DNA of 8,177 nt from Actinomycetes bacterium. Lineage in GTDB: Bacteria; Actinomycetota; Acidimicrobiia; Acidimicrobiales; Palsa-688. Location of the stretch: the NCBI GenBank assembly GCA_021808665.1, contig JAKBBA010000144.1, forward strand, positions 1 to 8,177. The letters are read 5' to 3'. The notes below the pieces were generated by a model. The model did no database searches, was not told the DNA's origin, and was given only the letters and a program-made list of their open reading frames with translations. The position numbers were made by a program, and so were the translations under genes. Positions within the stretch are counted from its first letter, which is position 1. Each line of letters opens with the position of its first letter. Below are positions 1-5,578 of this stretch, one piece after another.

Positions 1-279
1 CTCGACCCGGCCGCCCACGTATGCCGGCGCGGCGAGCACAAGATCGATCTCACGCCCAGAGAAATGGCGATGCTCGACTTGCTCATGCGACACGCCGGAC
101 GCGTCCTATCCAAGGCCGACATTCTCGATCACGTCTGGGATATCGACTACGACGGTGACGACAACATCGTCGAGGTCTACATAAGGTACCTGCGACGCAA
201 AATCGATCTGCCTTTCGATCGCCAGTCTATCGAGACCGTTCGAGGCGCAGGTTACCGGTTGGCGCCGAACGGAGGATGA
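1..279 (+). CDS. OmpR/PhoB-family response regulator, C-terminal DNA-binding domain (5' end outside window)
   Basis: This is the C-terminal winged-helix domain of a two-component response regulator, which binds promoter DNA once its receiver domain is phosphorylated. The frame is open from base 1 to the TGA at 277-279, giving about 92 visible residues. Family marks in order are LTPREMAMLDLLM, then the stretch GRVLSKADILDHVW, the recognition-helix region NIVEVYIRYLRRKID, and the closing hairpin TVRGAGYRL that is typical of the OmpR/PhoB class. The receiver domain with its phospho-acceptor Asp lies upstream of the window. The stop overlaps the ATG of the histidine kinase gene (ATGA, 276-279), so the kinase is almost certainly its partner. 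Target genes cannot be deduced, and no specific orthologue is recognised. Confidence 0.93.
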   Translation, partial: LDPAAHVCRRGEHKIDLTPREMAMLDLLMRHAGRVLSKADILDHVWDIDYDGDDNIVEVYIRYLRRKIDLPFDRQSIETVRGAGYRLAPNGG

Positions 280-1808
280 GATCGGTGTTGCGCCGCACGT
301 CGTCGCTTCGGGCGCAGGCAACCGTGGTCGGTGTCCTGGCCGTCGGGGCGGCGCTGTCGCTCGGGGCGATCGGCTTGGTAGCCGAACTTCGAACCTCCAT
401 GACCGAGGGGATCGAGGTCACCGCCAGGACACAGCTCGACGATGTGGCATCGCTTTTGAAAGTCGGCTCTCTCCCAGCGCAGCTTCCTGCGGGGAGGGGC
501 GACACTTTGACTCAGGTCGTGAGTGCCGCGGGTGATGTGATCGCGTGGAGCGCACCGTCGCTGTCCGGGGTGCCTATCAGCAAGGTCCGGCCGGGCGAGG
601 AGGGTGTGCAACTCGCGACGGTGAGCGGCGCTCTCGGCTCGGACTCGACGTCGCCAGGTCAGGGCGACGGCCCTTACCTTGTCCTCTCCCAGACCATCCC
701 TGCGTCTGTGATCGTCTCGCCGGGCGCATCCGCGTCGCTGTCGCCGGCCGAGGCGGCGCCCCCGCTTTCGACACCCGCCGGCGGGGCGGCGACCGTGTAC
801 GTGGCTGCGACCCTGCGCCCGGTCGACGCAGCGACCGCCACGGTCGCATGGTCGTTGGTGGCGGGGCTTCCAGTCGTGCTGCTACTTGTTGGGGTGTTGA
901 TGTGGATCCTCGCAGGTCGGACCCTGCTTCCGGTCGAAGCGATACGCGAGGAGGTCGCGGACATCTCCGGTGACGACCTGCACAGGAGGGTCTCGGTGCC
1001 CGATACCCACGACGAAGTCGCCCGTCTCGCCGCAACAATGAACGAGATGCTCGACAGACTCCAGCTGTCCTCCGAAGCACAGAAGCGCTTCGTGTCGGAC
1101 GCGTCGCACGAACTTCGAAGTCCCCTCGCGGTCCTCAAGGCGACATTGGAGGTGGCCCTTGCTCATCCCGAGGAATCGGGGTGGCCGGCCGTCGCTGTCG
1201 ATGCGCTCTCCGAAGCCGGACGACTCCAAGCGCTGCTAGAAGATCTCCTACTCCTCGCCAGCATCGAGAACGGCGAAGGTCTGCGACGCCAGGAGGAAGT
1301 CGACTTGGACGAGTTGGTGATGGAGGAAATCCACCGACGCCGTCCGATCAGCCGGGTTTCCTTCGACCCGAGCAAGGTTTCCGCCGGTCGGGTAACCGGA
1401 GACAGGCGTCAGCTCGGCCGGGTGGTCCAGAACTTGATCGACAATGCGGAGCGTCATGCAACCCGGCGGGTTGCCGTCGAGCTATCCGAGGCGGGCGGTT
1501 CGGTGCTGTTCGTCGTAGCCGACGACGGACCGGGGATCCCGGCGGACCGGCGGGAGTGGGTCTTCGACAGGTTCGCGCGGACCGACGAAGCCCGTAGCCT
1601 CGATCAGGGAGGGTTCGGTCTGGGCCTTGCCATAACAAAGGAGATCGTGACCGCTCACGGGGGCACAGTAAAGATAGTGGACGTCGGACGAGGTGCGCGT
1701 TTCGAAGTGACCCTGCCCGGTTCGGCTACGGACCTGGACGAGCCCCCCGCCACATTCGTGGCGCACGAGCCCCCCGCCACATTCGTGGCGCACGAGGTTC
1801 GCCAGTGA
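276..1808 (+). CDS. Sensor histidine kinase, two-component system
   Basis: A membrane-bound HisKA-type kinase of 510 residues, expected to sense an extracytoplasmic signal and phosphorylate the regulator encoded just upstream. Membrane segments lie near residues 14-37 and 192-214, with an outside loop of about 150 residues rich in Ser, Ala and Pro and of no recognised sensor fold. A HAMP linker covers about 215-268. The H-box FVSDASHELRSPL has the phospho-accepting His at 278. The ATPase domain shows the N-box QNLIDNAERHA (386-390), the G1 box DDGPGIP (about 416), an F-box FDRFAR and the G2 box GFGLGLAI (about 447). The C-terminus ends in a duplicated nonapeptide. The start is uncertain: GGAGG (271-275) touches the ATG at 276, while an in-frame GTG at 285 sits nine bases from it. 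The gene overlaps the next by GTGA (1805-1808). Confidence 0.95.
   Translation: MRSVLRRTSSLRAQATVVGVLAVGAALSLGAIGLVAELRTSMTEGIEVTARTQLDDVASLLKVGSLPAQLPAGRGDTLTQVVSAAGDVIAWSAPSLSGVPISKVRPGEEGVQLATVSGALGSDSTSPGQGDGPYLVLSQTIPASVIVSPGASASLSPAEAAPPLSTPAGGAATVYVAATLRPVDAATATVAWSLVAGLPVVLLLVGVLMWILAGRTLLPVEAIREEVADISGDDLHRRVSVPDTHDEVARLAATMNEMLDRLQLSSEAQKRFVSDASHELRSPLAVLKATLEVALAHPEESGWPAVAVDALSEAGRLQALLEDLLLLASIENGEGLRRQEEVDLDELVMEEIHRRRPISRVSFDPSKVSAGRVTGDRRQLGRVVQNLIDNAERHATRRVAVELSEAGGSVLFVVADDGPGIPADRREWVFDRFARTDEARSLDQGGFGLGLAITKEIVTAHGGTVKIVDVGRGARFEVTLPGSATDLDEPPATFVAHEPPATFVAHEVRQ
1738..1796 (+). repeat. 27-bp tandem duplication at the 3' end of the kinase gene
   Basis: Two identical adjacent 27-bp units (1738-1764 and 1765-1791) are followed by the first five bases of a third (1792-1796). 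The period is a multiple of three, so the frame is kept and the protein gains a repeated EPPATFVAH nonapeptide behind the ATPase domain. The duplication lies directly before the GAGG (1794-1797) that serves the next gene, without disturbing it. Confidence 0.95.
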
Positions 1809-2737
1809 ATGCCGCCGCTGCGGTCGGAGCCGCCCTGGGCGCAGCGGCCCTATTCGCTGCCGGCACGGCGCTTCAATACCGGGCTGCGACCTTCGCGGGG
1901 CCTTCGTCAACGCGATCTTCCACTGTGGTGCGTCGCGTTGTTGCCTCGCCGATTTGGCTTGTCGGAACCGCCCTGCTCGGCGTCGGACTCGGCTTCCACG
2001 CTTACGCTCTTCATCAAGGGTCGTTGTCGCTGGTGCAGCCGCTTCTTATCACCGGTGTCCTTTTTACCCTGCCGGCCAGTCGTTTCGCCGGGGGACCACG
2101 GATTCGACTGACTGAAATGTTGTGGGCGGCGCTCCTAGTCGCTGGCCTGGCCGTATTCCTCGTCACGTCGACGCCGACGTCTCAAGGCTCGGCGGCGGTC
2201 GACTGGTTCCCGGCGACGGCAATCGCGGTCGTGGCCGTCCTCGGCGTGACCGTGTGCCTGCTGGTGGCGCGTAGGAGCAGGGGAGCCGTCACGGCAACTG
2301 TGCTCGGCGTTGCGGCAGGGATTGGCTTGGCGGGTAGCGCCGCCTTGATCAAAGTATGCACCGACCTCGCCACGAAGGGCCTCGCCGTGCTCTTTTCGAG
2401 CTGGCAGCTCTACGCGATGGCGGTCGTAGGTCTGACGAGTGTCGGGATAAGCCAGCTGGCGTACCGCGCCGGTCCCATGACGGCCAGTATCCCGGCCATA
2501 AACACGGTGAACCCTGTGGCGAGCGTGTTTTTGGGGTGGGCGGCATTCGACGACACCTTCCGCGTGTCGCCGGGTGCGCTCGCTTTGGAGGCGGTTTCGC
2601 TCACGGCTGTCCTTGCGTCGACACTTGTCCTAAGTAGACGCTCCGCTGTCCGCCAAGGCGCAGTAACCTGTGACGAAGCGATGGCCGGCGGGGACTCTCC
2701 GACTGTCGCCAGTCCGCCTAAGACGTGGGCCGGCTAG
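1805..2737 (+). CDS. DMT-superfamily integral membrane transporter
   Basis: A 310-residue hydrophobic protein with about nine or ten membrane segments, beginning with one at residues 4-24 and including the strongly hydrophobic stretches GTALLGVGLGFHAYALHQG, LVQPLLITGVLFTLP, LLVAGLAVFLVT and AIAVVAVLGVTVCLLVA. The layout and the QPLLIT and NPVASVFLGW segments fit the drug/metabolite transporter superfamily, in a form common in actinobacteria. The substrate is unknown. The last 35 residues or so are hydrophilic. The GTG start at 1805 is chosen because GAGG (1794-1797) lies seven bases before it and it forms a GTGA overlap with the kinase stop. It is therefore probably coupled to the two-component operon, and its product may be a target or partner of that signalling system (inference). 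Its 3' end overlaps the convergent transporter gene by 20 bp. Confidence 0.88.
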   Translation: MNAAAAVGAALGAAALFAAGTALQYRAATFAGPSSTRSSTVVRRVVASPIWLVGTALLGVGLGFHAYALHQGSLSLVQPLLITGVLFTLPASRFAGGPRIRLTEMLWAALLVAGLAVFLVTSTPTSQGSAAVDWFPATAIAVVAVLGVTVCLLVARRSRGAVTATVLGVAAGIGLAGSAALIKVCTDLATKGLAVLFSSWQLYAMAVVGLTSVGISQLAYRAGPMTASIPAINTVNPVASVFLGWAAFDDTFRVSPGALALEAVSLTAVLASTLVLSRRSAVRQGAVTCDEAMAGGDSPTVASPPKTWAG

Positions 2738-3698
2738 CGTCCGGCTGGGGTTTCGCCGGGATGCGTCGACCTTCGAAGTAAGCTGCGCCTGCTACACTGC
2801 CAATTACTGCGACTGTGCCGACCAGTTGGAGGGTGGACGGGAAGTCGCCGAGCGCTATCGCAGCAAAGGCAAGTGCGGCAACGGGCTGCAGGAGCAGTCC
2901 GATGGAGAGGTGGACGGTCGACAGGTGCGCCATCGCACGGCTCAGCACCGACCATCCGAACACCTGCACCACGACAGCTGCCAACGCCAGCCATCCTGCG
3001 GACGGCCACTCCGGCGTTATCACCAGGGTGCCTGTTAGCGCTCCTACGGCTCCCGACAGGACCGTTGCGGCGAGGGTCACCACGAACAACTGCCGGGCCC
3101 CGGGGAGAGCTTGGTCTCGGTCGGCCCGAAACGAGAGGATGTAGCCCGCGTAGGCAACGGCGCTGACTATCCCGAGGGCAGTGCCGAGAGTCGGGTTCGA
3201 ACCACTGGAGCCGCCTATGCCGGCTATCAGTGCGATGCCGCCCAGAATGACGGGTACGAGCGCCAAGGTTCGAGCGCTGATCGATTCACGAAACAGCAGC
3301 CATCCAGCGGCAGCGACAAAAAGCACCTGGGTGTCTTGGACAACAGTAGATAGTCCAGCACCAAGAAGCTTGATCGACTGGTCCCAAACCATTAGGTCGA
3401 CTGCGAGGGCGACGCCGCCGCCAGCGGCTCGGGCAATCACCGGCCACCCCAGGCTTGCCGTCGCCCGGCGCCTCTCGAAAAGGGCGAGCGGCCCGAGAAG
3501 GGCGAGCGCGTACCCGCAACGAAAAAAGGCTGCCGTCGGCCCTGACACTTTCGCGAGTCCGAGCAATGAGGCGCTCGCGCCGGTTACGAGTGCTCCCGCA
3601 ACGACGAGTGCCACGCCGCGGACCGCTGGCTTCAAATCGGGGGGTTCGGAGCGAACAGCCGGGGTTTGGCCATCCGCGTCCTGCATCTCGGGCCCCAT
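2718..3698 (-). CDS. EamA-domain DMT transporter
   Basis: A membrane exporter or permease of about 326 residues with two EamA repeats and about ten membrane segments. Family features include DLMVWDQSIKLLGAG, followed by LSTVVQDTQVLFVAAAGWLL and FRESIS, which match the end of an EamA repeat. The second repeat runs from LGTALGIVSAVAYAGYIL to the stretch VHLSIGLLLQPVAALAFAAI and ends with LGDFPSTLQLVGTVAVIGSV. The substrate is not predictable. The frame stays open upstream to 3932, but that part is Arg/Pro/Cys-rich, not membrane-like and overlaps the regulator gene. I therefore place the start at the ATG at 3698, with a GGGGGTGG run just upstream; ATG 3686 is an alternative. It lies 86 bp downstream of the MerR-DICT gene on the same strand, so it could be co-transcribed with or controlled by that regulator. 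Confidence 0.9.
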   Translation of the reverse strand: MGPEMQDADGQTPAVRSEPPDLKPAVRGVALVVAGALVTGASASLLGLAKVSGPTAAFFRCGYALALLGPLALFERRRATASLGWPVIARAAGGGVALAVDLMVWDQSIKLLGAGLSTVVQDTQVLFVAAAGWLLFRESISARTLALVPVILGGIALIAGIGGSSGSNPTLGTALGIVSAVAYAGYILSFRADRDQALPGARQLFVVTLAATVLSGAVGALTGTLVITPEWPSAGWLALAAVVVQVFGWSVLSRAMAHLSTVHLSIGLLLQPVAALAFAAIALGDFPSTLQLVGTVAVIGSVAGAAYFEGRRIPAKPQPDASRPTS

Positions 3699-3725
3699 TG
3701 TAGGCGGCCACCCCCTTGGACCGGT

Positions 3726-3784
3726 TGTGCGAGGCGGGGGAAGATCGCGATCTTGGTGCCTGCAGAGTGTGCTTGGCGGGGGAA
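3726..3784. promoter_or_regulatory. Pair of 17-bp direct repeats upstream of the EamA gene
   Basis: Plus-strand copies TGTGCGAGGCGGGGGAA (3726-3742) and TGTGCTTGGCGGGGGAA (3768-3784) match at 15 of 17 positions and start 42 bp apart, close to four helical turns. They fill most of the gap between the MerR-DICT stop and the EamA start. The spacing and position suggest a binding site for a regulator, perhaps the neighbouring MerR protein, but that is inference. A simple local duplication is the alternative. Confidence 0.5.
3741..3754. promoter_or_regulatory. 14-bp perfect palindrome, candidate operator
   Basis: AAGATCGCGATCTT is a perfect 7+7 palindrome that begins at the last two bases of one 17-bp repeat copy, 43 bp before the EamA start. 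It would be a poor RNA hairpin, with no loop room and no T-run, so a dimeric-protein site is more likely than a terminator. Chance is not excluded. Confidence 0.35.
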
Positions 3785-4723
3785 CTATGCCGCAGTGGCG
3801 AGGTACTCCAGAGTGCGGCCCAACAACTCTGTTACATGAAGGGCATCCATCCTTGCGGCGGGTACAGTCCGTTCGGCGAGTATGTCGTCGATGCCGCGGA
3901 CGTCCGGCTGATGTCGAGCGGCTATCGACCAAGCGACCCGGCTAGCTTGCCTGACGACTGACGGGTCGACCGACCAGAGCGTCTCGAACACTCGGGCCGG
4001 ATCCGGCCGAGCCTCTTGTCCCGGTCGCTCCCATCCGACTACGCAGGCCGGCCGCTCGACGCCATCGCAAATGAGAGCCCACTCTCGGCTGAGTGGTGAG
4101 CCCGCGGAGATGGAAATGTTGACGATGGGTTCGCCGGTCTCGTCGTTTGTGCTCTGCGAAGCTGCGGACGATGTCGCGAACGTTATCGCACAAAGGGAGC
4201 TGCGGGCCATGTCCCGCCAGCGAGACCGTGACGCCCTGTAGTAGCGCTGATCCTGGAATGCGCCGAGAAGGATCGGTCGCTGCGCAGCAGCGAAGCAGCA
4301 GTCCTCTATAGCCCTCGTGAGTGCCAGAAGCGTCCGCTTGTCGAGGACGTGGACTGAGAGATCGGGATTGCTGCGCCTCAGGGTCGCGAACAGCGAGACG
4401 TCACCGGTGCCTCCGCCTTCACCGAACGGGCCGGCCTTGAGAGTCTGGTTGATCGCCCCTGTCAGCGACAGCCCGGCGTCGCGAAGCGCCAGGACGCGAA
4501 TCACGGTCTCCTTGTCGCTCAGACTGTACAGGCGTCGGCCACTTTTCGACCTTTCCGGGCGTGGGACGCCGTATCGGGCCTCCCAGTTGCGCAGGTCGCT
4601 CACGCTGACACCGCTCTCGCGAGCCATCTCGGTTATTCCCATCAGAGCGGGGTCGCGCTCCGACACCGGACGCACTCCCTCAGATGTGCCACTGGTCACA
4701 CCTGGATGATCACTTCTACTCAT
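3785..4723 (-). CDS. MerR-family regulator with DICT sensory domain
   Basis: A 312-residue transcription factor. Residues about 28-95 form a MerR winged helix-turn-helix, with ITEMARESGVSVSDLRNWEA, the following RYGVPRPERS and then GRRLYSLSDKETVIRVLAL. The W47-E48 pair and the GRRLYS turn are characteristic. Residues about 109-232 match the DICT domain, a predicted sensory module named for its presence with diguanylate cyclases and two-component proteins. Its visible marks are LFATLRRSNPDLSVHVLDKR, TRAIEDCCFA and the phrase LGAFQDQRYYRASRSRW. The DICT ligand is not known, and light- or redox-linked roles have only been suggested. There is no cobalamin-binding domain. The ATG at 4723 lacks a Shine-Dalgarno sequence, but a -10-like element lies seven bases upstream, so the mRNA may be leaderless. 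The gene is divergent from whiB and upstream of the EamA gene. Confidence 0.88.
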   Translation of the reverse strand: MSRSDHPGVTSGTSEGVRPVSERDPALMGITEMARESGVSVSDLRNWEARYGVPRPERSKSGRRLYSLSDKETVIRVLALRDAGLSLTGAINQTLKAGPFGEGGGTGDVSLFATLRRSNPDLSVHVLDKRTLLALTRAIEDCCFAAAQRPILLGAFQDQRYYRASRSRWRDMARSSLCAITFATSSAASQSTNDETGEPIVNISISAGSPLSREWALICDGVERPACVVGWERPGQEARPDPARVFETLWSVDPSVVRQASRVAWSIAARHQPDVRGIDDILAERTVPAARMDALHVTELLGRTLEYLATAA

Positions 4724-4730
4724 GATGAAT

Positions 4731-4736
4731 AAGATA
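4731..4736 (-). promoter_or_regulatory. Candidate -10 element for leaderless MerR-DICT transcription
   Basis: Read on the minus strand, TATCTT ends seven bases before the ATG, which would place the transcription start at or next to the start codon. No good -35 hexamer is visible at 17-19 bp, which would suit activator-dependent expression. The absence of a ribosome binding site supports a leaderless message, which is common in actinobacteria. Confidence 0.45.
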
Positions 4737-4739
4737 GCC

Positions 4740-4763
4740 TAATCATGTTGACAAGGATGATTA
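4740..4763. promoter_or_regulatory. Inverted repeat in the shared merR-DICT/whiB control region
   Basis: TAATCAT (4740-4746) and ATGATTA (4757-4763) form a perfect 7-bp inverted repeat around a 10-bp spacer, in the most AT-rich stretch of the window. Related elements nearby are GATGAATAAG (4724-4733), against GATGATTAAG (4756-4765), and CATGAT/ATCATG arms at 4721-4726 and 4742-4747. If TAAGTT (4762-4767) is the whiB -10 element, the dyad centre falls in the middle of a 19-bp spacer, the arrangement of MerR-type operators. The -35 side (GCCTAA) is weak, and a TTGACA (4748-4753) in the dyad centre has no fitting -10 sequence. Confidence 0.5.
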
Positions 4764-4812
4764 AGTTACGCCTCGACTCGGGAAGCCTGGTCGTGTCCGA
4801 GAGGAATTCTCC

Positions 4813-5160
4813 ATGGCAGTGTCAAAGATCGGTGGACGAGGCGACGAGCACCTGGTCCAGGCGATATCGATGCTTCGCGTCGCTGGGCAACGTGGGAACG
4901 AAGGGTGGCGACGGCAGGCGGCGTGCTTGGAGATGAGCACCGACCTCTTTTTCCCGGTCGGCCAGACAGGGACCGCGTGGACCGAGGCCAACCGAGCCAA
5001 ATCGATCTGCAGCGAATGCAATGTGAGGGCGCACTGCCTCGCCTTCGCGCTTGCGACGAATCAACAATTCGGGGTCTGGGGCGGATACGACGAGGAGGAG
5101 CGACGCCAGGTCAGGCGGCTCCTACGGCGCAGGATGGCCGGTCGGGGAGCGTCAGGCTGA
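4813..5160 (+). CDS. WhiB-family iron-sulfur transcriptional regulator
   Basis: A 115-residue Wbl protein. Such proteins bind a [4Fe-4S] cluster and regulate transcription, often together with the main sigma factor, in response to redox or nitric oxide or during development. The four cluster cysteines are C38 (WRRQAACLE), C66 and C69 (SICSEC) and C75 (HCLAFAL). They are followed by the GVWGG turn (87-91) that is diagnostic of the family, and by a basic tail (ERRQVRRLLRRRM) for DNA contact. FFP at 46-48 is also typical. The ATG at 4813 is chosen because GAGAGGAA (4799-4806) lies eight bases before it. The roughly 30 residues ahead of C38 are not conserved-looking. It is divergent from the MerR-DICT gene across 89 bp. 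Which of WhiB1-WhiB7 it resembles most cannot be settled by eye. Confidence 0.96.
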   Translation: MAVSKIGGRGDEHLVQAISMLRVAGQRGNEGWRRQAACLEMSTDLFFPVGQTGTAWTEANRAKSICSECNVRAHCLAFALATNQQFGVWGGYDEEERRQVRRLLRRRMAGRGASG

Positions 5161-5193
5161 ACTCGGCTAAGAGTTTCGCCGTGGTTGCTTTGC

Positions 5194-5199
5194 TAGAAT
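5194..5199 (+). promoter_or_regulatory. Candidate -10 element of the tRNA promoter
   Basis: TAGAAT lies 29 bases before the mature 5' end of the tRNA and is a good match to the actinobacterial -10 consensus. No clear -35 is seen; GTTTCG (5173-5178) is only 15 bp away. It is placed after the whiB stop, suggesting that the tRNA has its own promoter. Confidence 0.4.
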
Positions 5200-5228
5200 G
5201 ATGGGCTGCCACGAAGAGGTGGTATTCG

Positions 5229-5301
5229 GCCCGGGTAGCTCAGACGGCAGAGCAACGCACTCGTAATGCGTAGGTCAGGAGTTCGATTCTCCTCTCGGGC
5301 T
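5229..5301 (+). tRNA. tRNA-Thr (anticodon CGT)
   Basis: A complete 73-nt cloverleaf. The acceptor stem pairs 5229-5235 with 5294-5300 (one G-U), with T5301 as discriminator. The D-stem GCTC/GAGC is at 5238-5241 and 5250-5253. The anticodon stem ACGCA/TGCGT (5255-5259, 5267-5271) encloses loop CTCGTAA with anticodon CGT at 5262-5264, which reads ACG. The variable loop is five bases. The T-stem AGGAG/CTCCT (5277-5281, 5289-5293) encloses TTCGATT. CCA is not encoded. DNA downstream carries integrase remnants, so this gene is a likely integration site. Confidence 0.96.
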
Positions 5302-5303
5302 CT

Positions 5304-5330
5304 GGGAAAAATCCCCTTACCGGGCTCCCG
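5304..5330 (+). terminator. Weak hairpins behind the tRNA, possible terminator
   Basis: GGGA-AAAA-TCCC (5304-5315) forms a short stem and CGGG-CT-CCCG (5321-5330) a second one. Neither is followed by a convincing T-run. The hexamer CGGGCTC recurs at 5296-5302 (tRNA 3' end) and 5321-5327, so part of this could be a remnant of site duplication instead. Confidence 0.25.
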
Positions 5331-5348
5331 TGTCTAGTATTTGTCTAG
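5331..5348. repeat. Paired TGTCTAG motif beside the tRNA gene
   Basis: TGTCTAG occurs at 5331-5337 and again at 5342-5348, one helical turn apart, between the tRNA 3' end and the start of the integrase-like fragment. The position fits a recombinase binding site of an attachment region; that role is inferred. Confidence 0.45.
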
Positions 5349-5374
5349 AAACGTGAGACACGGAGGAGGTACCG

Positions 5375-5530
5375 GTGAAAGGAACCATGGTGGAGGCCGA
5401 CCCTGGCACCTGGTACTTGCGGGTGTACGACCGCATCGCCGACAGGCAGGTCCGGCGGACCGCGCAAAGCGCTGGTATGGCGCCGCTGCCGAGGCGGGAA
5501 ACGCCGGCATGGCAGGGAGGCCGAACTTCT
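5375..5530 (+). pseudogene. Probable N-terminal fragment of a phage-type integrase
   Basis: A very strong ribosome binding site, GGAGGAGG (5362-5369), lies five bases before GTG 5375. The first 30 or so residues include the phrase PGTWYLRVYDRIADRQVRRT, which resembles the arm-DNA-binding start of actinophage and ICE integrases (pattern: GxWxLRVYxGxD...RQVxRT). Beyond about residue 38 the frame turns to low-information sequence. In a neighbouring frame, AAAEAGNAGMA (about 5483-5515) looks like the alanine-rich helix that normally follows, suggesting a frameshift. No core-binding or catalytic domain follows, and a direct repeat begins at 5541, so this is probably a relic of an element once integrated at the tRNA. 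The right boundary is approximate. The resemblance is recalled pattern matching, not a search. Confidence 0.42.
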
Positions 5531-5540
5531 AGTGTCCGCC

Positions 5541-5578
5541 GTCACGTAATTCCCTGCGGTTCCGTCACGGAATTCCCT
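5541..5578. repeat. 15-bp direct repeat at the end of the broken recombinase
   Basis: GTCACGTAATTCCCT (5541-5555) and GTCACGGAATTCCCT (5564-5578) differ at one base and are separated by 8 bp (23-bp period). The recombinase pseudogene runs into the second copy, where its last codons (HKGIP and TGA) are encoded. This suggests that the repeat came with the DNA that truncated it, or marks an element boundary. Confidence 0.7.

Noticed and set aside
577..1138. Minus-strand open frames opposite the histidine kinase gene
   Set aside because: They mirror the kinase codons, are Arg/Ser-rich and have no start signal or family resemblance.
3699..3932. A 78-codon upstream extension of the EamA transporter reading frame
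   Set aside because: It is Arg/Pro/Cys-rich, has no membrane character and overlaps the C-terminus of the MerR-DICT gene; ATG 3698 gives a normal EamA length.
3181..3945. Long plus-strand open frame of 254 codons opposite the EamA gene
   Set aside because: It is antisense to a well-supported membrane protein gene, has Arg/Ser/Pro-rich composition and no domain; it is a high-GC shadow.
4728..4742. Possible iron-box (DtxR/IdeR-like) site, TTAGGCTATCTTA on the minus strand
   Set aside because: One half matches TTAGG but the other arm has two mismatches to CCTAA; it overlaps the -10 element and is too weak to call.
4748..4753. TTGACA as a consensus -35 for whiB
   Set aside because: No -10-like hexamer lies 16-19 bp downstream; it is probably incidental within the dyad spacer.
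5541..5578. CRISPR-like or iteron array
   Set aside because: There are only two copies, an 8-bp spacer and no cas or replication genes; reported as a direct repeat instead.
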